From NCBI GenBank assembly GCA_029906195.1, contig JARWSJ010000001.1:1984001-2048000 (forward strand): DNA of 64,000 bases, given 5' to 3'. Below, one piece after another: positions 52,926-60,104 of this stretch. This DNA is from Chitinophagaceae bacterium 26-R-25. Lineage in GTDB: Bacteria; Bacteroidota; Bacteroidia; Chitinophagales; Chitinophagaceae. Positions within the stretch are counted from its first letter, which is position 1; each line of letters begins with the position of its first letter. The notes beneath the pieces were generated by a model. That model was not told the DNA's origin, did no database searches, and saw only the letters and a list, made by a program, of their open reading frames with translations. Made by a program: the position numbers and the translations under genes.

Positions 52926-53827
52926 ATGATTTCTCTCGAAGACTTTTACAAGGACACCAAATCACTTATTCCTGAAGACATCAATAAAGAAATAGGTCAC
53001 TTCAATGTCTTCAAAATAGATGAGTTGAATGCGAGGCTGAAAAAGAAACCGCAGGCAATGCCTTATAATCGTCGCGCTTACTATAAAATCAGCATGATAC
53101 GGGGTCACAACAAAGCGGAATACGCTGACAAAGTGATCGAAATTGAAAAAACGCCCTGCTATTTGCCACACCGAGAATTCCCTATCATTATGTTCCATTG
53201 GATGAAAACCAGGGAGGTTATTTCTGCATCTTCACCCCTGATTTTTTAATCAAAAACAAAAGCGGCGTTGTGCTGGACAGCTTGCCAATTTTTCAACCCG
53301 GAGGCTACCCTATTTTCGAGGTTACAGATGAAGAAGCAGAAGAGATCACTGCCATTTTTAAAAAGATGCATAAAGAGTTATCGTCGGATTACGCTTACAA
53401 ATATGATCTGCTGCGAAACTATGTACTGGAATTGATACACTACGGCCAAAAGCTGCAACCCGCAACAGCACTATATCCTACGCACACTGCATCGGAACGG
53501 GTTTCATCTTTGTTCATCGAATTATTGGAAAGACAATTCCCGATAGAATCACCACAACAGAAATTGGCACTCCGGACCGCAAAAGATTATGCGGACCGCC
53601 TCGGTGTTCACGTGAACCATTTGAATAAAGTGCTGAAAGAAAATATTGGCAAAACAACTACTGACATCATCAGCAGCAGATTGGTGCAGGAAGCGAAAAT
53701 TCTTTTAAAGCAAACAGACTGGAACATCTCTGAAATAGCCTACAGCCTTGGCTTTGAGGAAGTGGCGCATTTTTCTAACTTCTTTCGCAAGCAAACAACT
53801 TTATCGCCGGTGAATTTCCGGGCGTAA
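52926..53827 (+). pseudogene. AraC-family transcriptional regulator split by a frameshift
   Basis: The N-terminal part (52926-53151: MISLEDFYKDTKSLIPEDINK...KVIEIEK) and the C-terminal part (frame of 53198, ...LDENQGGYFCIFTPDFL to the end) are in different frames. Restoring one A in the A6 tract at 53146-53151 gives the continuous sequence IEKNALLFATPRIPYHYVPLDENQGGYF, exactly the pattern of intact AraC relatives (ExxKxALLFxxPxIPY). The C-terminal half keeps both HTH motifs (TAKDYADRLGVHVNHLNKVL and WNISEIAYSLGFEEVAHFSNFF). Either a mutation, a sequencing error, or slippage at the A tract. Confidence 0.85.
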
Positions 53828-53852
53828 GCGAATGTTTGAATTTCGCAAAGAT

Positions 53853-54034
53853 TACCACTAAGGCACTAAGGACACTAAGCCACACTAGGGGATTTTTACC
53901 ACAGAGGTCGCAGAGTTTTTTTCACAGAGGAAACAGTGATTGGTCCCTTTTCTGTTTCTTCGGCTGAATAATTACTATCCCTAAAGGCTCGTCTCCTTCA
54001 CTCTGTGAAAAAAACTCCTTTACTCTGTGTTAAA
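53853..54034. repeat. Repeat-filled convergent gap: CACTAAGG arm plus CACAGAGG-type inverted repeat
   Basis: 53853-53887 (TACCACTAAGGCACTAAGG..) is a single arm of the CACTAAGG family. Then 53897-53934 (TTACCACAGAGG..TTTTTTTCACAGAGGAAAC) pairs with 53998-54034 (CACTCTGTGAAAAAAACTCC..). It relates to 46944-47142. Confidence 0.85.
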
Positions 54035-54067
54035 AAAACTGCCGACAAAAATTAATTCGCCGGCAGC
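54031..54067 (-). terminator. Terminator of the GH3 gene
   Basis: On the minus strand, CTGCCG (54066-54061) pairs with CGGCAG (54044-54039) around a 16-nt loop, then TTTTTTT. It starts about 40 bp past the GH3 stop codon. Confidence 0.7.
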
Positions 54068-54106
54068 TAACTTAAACGGTTGGTCAAACTCACCAAGTTT
54101 AATCAA

Positions 54107-56284
54107 CTACAACACCACAGATCCCTCCACTTTAATATCATCAGATGCATTCCCTACTAAAATGGTAAACTTACCCGGCTCTAATGTCCAGTCGTTTTTC
54201 TTTTCATCAAAGTATTGGAACGCGTCTTTGTTCAATGTAAGTTTCACCACTTTTGATTCGCCTGCTTTCAGGAAAACTTTTTCAAAACCTTTCAACTCTT
54301 TTTCTGGTCTGTCAACCGAACATTTATCCTGGTGAACATACACTTGCGCCACGTCGCCACCGTCTTTGTTTCCGGTGTTTTTCACCGTCACATTCACAGA
54401 CACAGTGTTATCGCTATTTTTTGTCACCGTCAAATTACTGTAGCTAAAAGTTGTGTACGACAAACCATGACCAAATGCAAACTGCGGCTGCACTTTGTAG
54501 GTATCATAGTAGCGGTAGCCAACATAAATACCATCTTTGTATTCTTCATGAAGATTGTTGCCGTAATCGCCCAATTTGTGCGCAGGTACATCTTCCAATA
54601 CTTTCGGGAAAGTAACAGGCAGTTTTCCGGAAGGGTTAATTTTTCCGTACAACATTTCTGCAATAGCAGTTCCGCCTTCCATACCACCGTACCATGCCTG
54701 CACAACAGCTTTCGTTTGTCCGATCCATTTTGTCATATCAATCGGACCACCACCAATTAACACCACGATCGTATTTGGATTTGCTTTCAAAACTTCCTGT
54801 ATCAGTTTATCCTGACCGAAAGGCATTTTCATGTCTTTCTTATCAAAACCTTCCGCATCAAAAGCATTGTCGCTCCATTTTGAATAGTCGCTGTAACCAT
54901 GTGTCCATCCTCCAAACACAATAGCAGCATCACTTTTCTTAGCAGCAGCAACCGCTTCCGCGATCAGCTGATCATCGGCGTCAGCTTTTCTTTCAATTTT
55001 ATAACCCTGGCTATAGGTGAAGTTCACCTTGTCGCCCATCAATGTTTTCAAGCCTGCCAGTGGGGTGATTTCATACAAAGCCCTCACCTGTGAGCTCCCA
55101 CCACCCATCGAATTCTTACGATCAGCATTCATTCCGATCACCGCAACATTTTTAACAGCAGCGGAAAGCGGCAACAGGTTCTTCTCATTTTTCAGCAACA
55201 CAATACTTTCTTCTGCAATTTTCAGTGCAGTTGCAGCGTGCTCTTTTGTTGCATACGATCCGGGCTGGCGTTTGTCAAACATATGCGTGCGATACATGAT
55301 GCGCAGGATGCGACGCACTTTTTCGTCGATCACTGACTCGGGAACTTTACCGTTTTTTACCAACAACAGCGCAGAGTCTGCCATGTAGAATTTGTTATAA
55401 TCAGGATTCGGCAACATTTTCAAATCAGTCCCCATTTCCAGATCGCAACCATTCAGCAATGCTTCTGTTGCAACATGTACTGCGCCCCAGTCGCTCATCA
55501 CAAGTCCGTCAAACTTCCATTCGCCTTTCAGTATTTTATTAATGAGGTAATCATTTTCCGTACAATATTGGCCGCGGAAAAGATTGTAAGAGCCCATTAG
55601 CGTATTCACTTTACCAACTGTTACAGCCGCTTTAAAGCCTGGCAAATAAATTTCACGGAGCGCTCTTTCACTCATGTTGATGTCAACAGTATTGCGGTTT
55701 GTTTCCTGGTTGTTCGCAATAAAGTGTTTCACGCAAGCTGAAACGCCCTGGTCCTGCACACCTTTGATATAGCCCACCACCATTTGCGAAATCAGGTACG
55801 GGTCTTCACTTTGGTATTCGAAATTGCGGCCGTTCAATGGTGTTCTCATGATATTAATACCAGGGCCGAGAATTACATCTTTGCCTCTTGCATTCGCCTC
55901 GCTGCCCAATACGCTACCGAATGCATAACCCAACTTAGGGTTCCATGTGGATGCAAGCGCTACGCCTGTCGGCAAATAAGTGCCGGAATCATTTACGTCT
56001 TTGTCAAGTGTCCAGTCGCGGCCATGCTCAGGGCGCACACCATGCGGACCGTCAGAAGTCATAAGCTCCGGAATACCCAGGCGCTTTACTCCGCCCGATG
56101 TAAATGAGGAGCTTGCGTGGATCATGGTCACTTTTTCTTCCAGTGTCATTTGTTTGATAAGGGCCTCTATTTTCGCCTCATCATTTTGGGCTACCGTGGC
56201 AACCGGTGCAGATGTTTGTGCAACCGCAGCAGTGCTCATTGTCAAAACCGAAAGCACCGCCAGTGTAATTCTTCTCTTTGTCAT
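54107..56284 (-). CDS. Glycoside hydrolase family 3 beta-glucosidase
   Basis: A 725-residue secreted GH3 enzyme, start taken at ATG 56284 (MTKRRITLAVLSVLTMSTAAVAQ, a cleavable signal peptide); ATG 56299 is 5 codons upstream. Domains: GH3 N (about 40-330; nucleophile Asp in GLVMSDWGAVH, substrate loop KHFIANNQETNRN), GH3 C (about 365-590; GFFADRK-like VAVIGMNADRKNS) and a fibronectin-III-like end (about 630-720). Known role: removes glucose or xylose from the non-reducing ends of beta-glucosides and oligosaccharides. It follows the GH9 gene on the same strand but a 668-bp gap and a terminator hairpin in its leader separate them. Confidence 0.95.
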   Translation of the reverse strand: MTKRRITLAVLSVLTMSTAAVAQTSAPVATVAQNDEAKIEALIKQMTLEEKVTMIHASSSFTSGGVKRLGIPELMTSDGPHGVRPEHGRDWTLDKDVNDSGTYLPTGVALASTWNPKLGYAFGSVLGSEANARGKDVILGPGINIMRTPLNGRNFEYQSEDPYLISQMVVGYIKGVQDQGVSACVKHFIANNQETNRNTVDINMSERALREIYLPGFKAAVTVGKVNTLMGSYNLFRGQYCTENDYLINKILKGEWKFDGLVMSDWGAVHVATEALLNGCDLEMGTDLKMLPNPDYNKFYMADSALLLVKNGKVPESVIDEKVRRILRIMYRTHMFDKRQPGSYATKEHAATALKIAEESIVLLKNEKNLLPLSAAVKNVAVIGMNADRKNSMGGGSSQVRALYEITPLAGLKTLMGDKVNFTYSQGYKIERKADADDQLIAEAVAAAKKSDAAIVFGGWTHGYSDYSKWSDNAFDAEGFDKKDMKMPFGQDKLIQEVLKANPNTIVVLIGGGPIDMTKWIGQTKAVVQAWYGGMEGGTAIAEMLYGKINPSGKLPVTFPKVLEDVPAHKLGDYGNNLHEEYKDGIYVGYRYYDTYKVQPQFAFGHGLSYTTFSYSNLTVTKNSDNTVSVNVTVKNTGNKDGGDVAQVYVHQDKCSVDRPEKELKGFEKVFLKAGESKVVKLTLNKDAFQYFDEKKNDWTLEPGKFTILVGNASDDIKVEGSVVL

Positions 56285-56319
56285 ATTGAGATATTTCATG
56301 TTTGCAGATCAGGGTTATC

Positions 56320-56356
56320 CATAAAAAAATCTTCCTGCGTCATACGCGGGAAGATT
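56320..56356 (-). terminator. Terminator-like hairpin in the GH3 leader
   Basis: On the minus strand, stem AATCTTCCCGCGT-ATG-ACGCAGGAAGATT (56356-56328) is followed by seven T (56327-56321), ending about 30 bp before the possible start codons (56299/56284). It is on the transcript of GH3 itself, so it acts as attenuator or ends an upstream transcript. Confidence 0.7.
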
Positions 56357-56594
56357 CGTTATCGGGTAAATATTATTTTAGCTCGTGTATTTTTCATATC
56401 GGCAATCAATTATAATAGAGCAATTATTGGCCGCAATCTACTCTCTCAACCGCAAGAAAATGGTAGCCACTTGTTAATCGTTAGGTGACCATTTGTTAAC
56501 CCCATGCAGTCGCAGCCTATATTTCGCCCCGCAAAGAACAGGATTTGGGAGATTGAGAAGATATTTTTGCCTACTACATTAATACGCCGGGCGA

Positions 56595-56623
56595 GGAATT
56601 AGAAATTAGAAATTAGGAATTAG
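56595..56623. repeat. Single AATTAGG-type arm
   Basis: GGAATTAGAAATTAGAAATT followed by AGGAATTAG: four heptamers without an inverted partner nearby. Confidence 0.8.
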
Positions 56624-56765
56624 CGGCGCCAACACGTTTGCCGAAATCGATTTGCTTGTTGGTGAAGGATTTTTTCGGTGGCGCTTTTTTTCTATGATTG
56701 AACTTTACTTTGTATCGGAACTACCGGGGCAGAATAAAAACAGGAGATATAACAACACACTCAGG

Positions 56766-56809
56766 GTTCAAGACCTGACAGGTTTTTAGAAACCTGTCAG
56801 GTCTTGAAC
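56766..56809. repeat. Palindrome GTTCAAGACCTGACAGGTTT with a TTAG loop
   Basis: Perfect 20-bp arms around TTAG (56786-56789). Sequence of the AAGACCTGACAGGTTT type, which I remember as common in Bacteroidota intergenic DNA; one copy here. Confidence 0.92.
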
Positions 56810-56967
56810 ACCCGAAGTAATTTCGAATTTTTGTTATGATTGCGAAAGATTGTACAAAACCATGCGAGATAAAACGCAACAACCCTCTGCGTCACTGCTC
56901 CGTTGCGCCCGCCGCGTGAAACCTATGCGCCCTTGGATCTAAACTTAGCGCCTTTGCGTGAAATAAC

Positions 56968-58713
56968 CTACAGCTTTCCCTGCAGCGCCTCTATCGCATT
57001 GGCGAGGTACACCATCGGAGCATTCCAGTTAATCGCAATCTCGTTGCTCGCATATGAGCAACTTTCATCAAGATAGCAGGTTTCTGGTTCGAGGAATTCA
57101 TATTTGCAGCCGTCCTGTCGTCCGGGATTTGGGCCACCGGCAAGCAGACCCGGCACAGGCTCCACAATACCATCCGCCACCGATTGGCGATGATGCGGAT
57201 TCATTGTCGACTTCGTCCCAACACCCGTCAGGAAACAAAAACCGGTCGCATTTCTGCCCAGTATATAATCAAGATTGGTCAGTGCCGCATCCAGGTATTT
57301 TTTGTCTTTACTTATTAAATAGGCATTGATCAAAGCTATTCCCTGGTTGGCCGCATTTGAATTGCTTCCCCAGTTGAAATCGGCTTTGCTTTTTCCCATC
57401 ACAGTTTTAAAAGCATTTGACGGGATAGCCTCTACATATGCATTTGCGAAACTCAACACTTTCTTTTTCAGCATTTCTGTTTCTGAAGAACTCAGGTCCA
57501 AAGTCTTGCTATTTCTCAGCAATGTATAAATACCAAGCCCGTAAACATTTCCCCAGGTAGGAAGTGTCATCGGATCATTAATATATTTCCTCAACTCATA
57601 AAGGTATTGTCCATCTTTTGTGGTGGCAAACAACTCCGCCGCGGCCCAGCATCCTTCATCAACAAATCTGAAATCACCGTAACCGCCGGTTGTTATTTTA
57701 GGAGAAAATTGTTTATTGATCGCATTTTGGTCGTAGCGAACATTCGGATTCGTTAGTGCCCATTGCCATGCCGCAAGTGCGGCTTTCTCACAACTGTCTG
57801 CAAGACCCGGTAATTGTGCTGAAAACTTCTTAAATATTCTTGCAGCCTGTGCGGTCACCGCTGCAAAATCCAGCGTGGCCGCCGTTCCTTTTTGCACCAC
57901 ATATCTTGGCAATTTCGTAACACCCGGCATTACCATTCCATCAAAAGCCGCGTTGGTACATTTATTATAAACGCCGCCATCGTTAGGGTCCTGCATGGTA
58001 AGCATCCACCGCAGGTTGTAAATAACTTCGTTTAAAATATCAGGAACGCCATTGCCTTCTTCGGGGATGTTTGTCTTCAACGTATCAAAGTACCCTGAGA
58101 AATCCTCATAGGCTGAAAGCAGCGTCCCCATGGTGATGCCCGAGTTCACAATGTATTTGTTGTAGTCTCCCGCATCATACCAGCCACCCGGACAAGAGAT
58201 CACTGTTCCTTCGGGGCGCTCTGTTGTCGCCGCTGAAGCATGTATCAACACTGCAGTGTCCGGATGTCCCGCTGGCCTCGCCCATTTGCCTGCATACTTT
58301 TCATAAAGCGGCATGGAAACCCGCTGATAATAATAACCTTTTAACGATGCAACTGCGGCAACATAATTCACATTTTTCGAAATAGTAAACGGATATGAAT
58401 TCTGAACGCCTTTTACTGCGATAAAATATTTTCCAGGAGTTTTAAATTTGCTGAAGTCTGCAGTTCGTGTTTGCAAGGAGGAGTTGGAAGAATGCTGCAA
58501 AGCAGACAATTTGCCGCTATACACTACTTTGCTGTTGCTTACGGAAACAATAGTAAAACCTGCGTCTGCAGAATCTTTCGTTACAACAATGGCCATCTTA
58601 GGTGCATTTGGATAGAAACCTAACTGATTCATCCGAATGTTTTGTTCACCGGGCTTTTGAGCGTAGGCGGCAAAGACACTAATGGTTAAAATGAAAATTA
58701 ACAACGGCTTCAT
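56968..58713 (-). CDS. Glycoside hydrolase family 9 endoglucanase-type protein
   Basis: A 581-residue secreted protein. The start is ATG 58713 (MKPLLIFILTISVFAAYAQ, signal peptide). An N-terminal Ig-like CelD_N domain (about 22-105: IRMNQLGFYPNAPKMAIVV) precedes the catalytic (alpha/alpha)6 barrel. Catalytic residues: base pair in GGWYDAGDYNKYIVNSG, PHHRQS near the end, and the acid in SNEIAINWNAPMVYL. Known role: endo- or processive cleavage of beta-1,4-glucans such as cellulose and xyloglucan. No cellulose-binding domain or dockerin is present. It lies between the aldo/keto reductase and GH3 genes on the same strand. Confidence 0.95.
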   Translation of the reverse strand: MKPLLIFILTISVFAAYAQKPGEQNIRMNQLGFYPNAPKMAIVVTKDSADAGFTIVSVSNSKVVYSGKLSALQHSSNSSLQTRTADFSKFKTPGKYFIAVKGVQNSYPFTISKNVNYVAAVASLKGYYYQRVSMPLYEKYAGKWARPAGHPDTAVLIHASAATTERPEGTVISCPGGWYDAGDYNKYIVNSGITMGTLLSAYEDFSGYFDTLKTNIPEEGNGVPDILNEVIYNLRWMLTMQDPNDGGVYNKCTNAAFDGMVMPGVTKLPRYVVQKGTAATLDFAAVTAQAARIFKKFSAQLPGLADSCEKAALAAWQWALTNPNVRYDQNAINKQFSPKITTGGYGDFRFVDEGCWAAAELFATTKDGQYLYELRKYINDPMTLPTWGNVYGLGIYTLLRNSKTLDLSSSETEMLKKKVLSFANAYVEAIPSNAFKTVMGKSKADFNWGSNSNAANQGIALINAYLISKDKKYLDAALTNLDYILGRNATGFCFLTGVGTKSTMNPHHRQSVADGIVEPVPGLLAGGPNPGRQDGCKYEFLEPETCYLDESCSYASNEIAINWNAPMVYLANAIEALQGKL

Positions 58714-58762
58714 TGGCTGATACTTTTTATGGTGCGTCATTTTTACCGCAACGACGCGAAGA

Positions 58763-58846
58763 TTTACCACTAAGACACTAAGGACACTAAGTTTCACTAA
58801 GAAAGCTCTAAGTGTGGCTAAGTGTCCTTAGTGTCTTAGTGGTAAA
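58763..58846. repeat. CACTAAGG-type inverted repeat between the GH9 and AKR genes
   Basis: 58763-58799 (TTTACCACTAAGACACTAAG..) pairs with 58809-58846 (..TTAGTGTCTTAGTGGTAAA) over at least 26 perfect bp, loop 9 nt. The copy at 59982-60065 has the same layout. Confidence 0.93.
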
Positions 58847-58860
58847 CATCCCAGTAACGA

Positions 58861-58902
58861 CCTTTGTTTCCTTTGCGCAAAACTTTGCGTTCTTTGCGGT
58901 TA
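58861..58902. repeat. 42-bp arm (CCTTTGTTTCCTTTGCGC..) at the AKR stop
   Basis: It is the reverse complement of 59926-59967 with one mismatch. Its last three bases TTA are the AKR stop codon TAA (58900-58902). Confidence 0.95.
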
Positions 58903-59892
58903 TTTCAAAATATCCTCAATCGCTTTCAACTCGCTTTCGCTATAGTCGATATTATTCAATGCATCAATATTGTTATCCAACTGCGCAACAGAACTCGCAC
59001 CAATCAGCACCGTTGTGATGCGTTTATCTTTTAGCAGCCACGAAAGTGCCATTTGCGCGAGCGATTGATTTCTTGTTTTAGCAAGGTCATTCAGCTTTTG
59101 TATTTTCTGAAGACGCTCCGGGGTAATATCTTTTTCCTTTAAGAAACCATGCTCCTTTGCTGCACGTGATCCTTCGGGAATGCCTTTCAGATATTTGTCC
59201 GTGAGCATACCTTGTGCAAGCGGCGAAAAAGGGATGCAACCCACACCATGCTTTTCCAGCACATCGAGCAAACCGCCTTCTACCCATCTTTCAAACATTG
59301 AGTACTTCGGCTGATGTATCAGGCACGGCGTTCCCAAACTTTTCAAAACCTGGATAGCTTTGTCTGCCTGCTCTGCAGTGTAATTTGACAAACCAACATA
59401 CAATGCTTTTCCTTGCCTCACCACCGAATCAAGCGCCATCATTGTTTCCTCGATCGGCGTTTCAGGATCGGGACGGTGAGAGTAAAATATATCAACATAT
59501 TCAAGCCCCATTCGTTGCAAACTTTGGTCAAGACTTGATATTAAATATTTTCTTGAGCCCCAGTTGCCGTAAGGACCGGGCCACATGAGGTAACCTGCTT
59601 TTGAAGAAATGATCAACTCATCCCGCAGATATCCGGGAAAATCTTTCTTGAGTATCTGGCCAAAATTCTCTTCCGCAGAACCCGGCTCAGGCCCGTAGTT
59701 ATTTGCCAGGTCAAAATGTGTAATACCTCTGTCAAATGCCCGGCGCACAATATTTCTGCCATTATCAAACACATCCACACTTCCGAAATTATGCCACAGG
59801 CCCAGTGAAATAGCCGGTAATAACAGCCCGCTAATACCACAGCGGTTATACTTCATTGAATCATATCTTGATGCTGATGGAACGTAGCTCAT
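58900..59892 (-). CDS. Aldo/keto reductase (YghZ/AKR14-like)
   Basis: A 330-residue NADPH-dependent reductase starting at ATG 59892 (MSYVPSASRYDSMKYNRCG). The catalytic tetrad is visible: D and Y in FDLANNYGPEPG, K in ISSKAGYLMWPGPYGN, H in IFYSHRPDPETP. PFSPLAQGMLTDKYLKG and TTVLIGASSVAQLDNN fit the potassium-channel-beta/YghZ branch, which reduces methylglyoxal and L-glyceraldehyde-3-phosphate. It sits among glycosidase genes but is itself enclosed by 42-bp inverted repeat arms, one overlapping its stop codon. Confidence 0.92.
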   Translation of the reverse strand: MSYVPSASRYDSMKYNRCGISGLLLPAISLGLWHNFGSVDVFDNGRNIVRRAFDRGITHFDLANNYGPEPGSAEENFGQILKKDFPGYLRDELIISSKAGYLMWPGPYGNWGSRKYLISSLDQSLQRMGLEYVDIFYSHRPDPETPIEETMMALDSVVRQGKALYVGLSNYTAEQADKAIQVLKSLGTPCLIHQPKYSMFERWVEGGLLDVLEKHGVGCIPFSPLAQGMLTDKYLKGIPEGSRAAKEHGFLKEKDITPERLQKIQKLNDLAKTRNQSLAQMALSWLLKDKRITTVLIGASSVAQLDNNIDALNNIDYSESELKAIEDILK

Positions 59893-59925
59893 TGATGTTT
59901 TTTTGAGAATGGAAGATAAAGATTT

Positions 59926-59967
59926 TAACCGCAAAGAACGCAAAGTTTTGCGCAAAGGAAACGAAGG
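59926..59967. repeat. 42-bp arm (TAACCGCAAAGAACGCAAAG..) upstream of the AKR gene
   Basis: It is the reverse complement of 58861-58902 (41 of 42 positions). It lies 34 bp before the AKR start codon. Confidence 0.95.
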
Positions 59968-59981
59968 CCAATACCGAAACA

Positions 59982-60065
59982 TTTACCAGTAAGGCACTAA
60001 GGGCACGAAGTTTCACTAAGACAATTCTAAGTGTGGCTAAGTGTCCTTAGTGTCTCAGTGGTAAA
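59982..60065. repeat. CACTAAGG-type inverted repeat upstream of the AKR gene
   Basis: 59982-60018 (TTTACCAGTAAGGCACTAAG..) pairs with 60028-60065 (..TTAGTGTCTCAGTGGTAAA). It is a diverged copy of 58763-58846; the loop is 9 nt. It lies 39 bp from the stop of the next gene. Confidence 0.92.
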
Positions 60066-60104
60066 TCTTCGCGTCCTTTGCGTTTAAAAAAAGTTCAATG
60101 AACC

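Larger units (their letters stand above)
56300..56967. other. Intergenic region, 668 bp, between GH3 and GH9
   Basis: It holds the hairpin just before the GH3 start, a half arm of the AATTAGG family (56595-56623), the GTTCAAGACCTGACAGG palindrome (56766-56809) and a TTTGCGTGAAA-type segment next to the GH9 stop. A repeated ATTTGTTAACC/ACTTGTTAATC at 56460-56496 may be an operator. No gene is supported. Confidence 0.5.

Noticed and set aside
53198-53827. Separate short AraC gene starting at TTG 53198
   Set aside because: The upstream frame gives the missing N-terminal half; one A restores the complete family pattern, so it is one broken gene.
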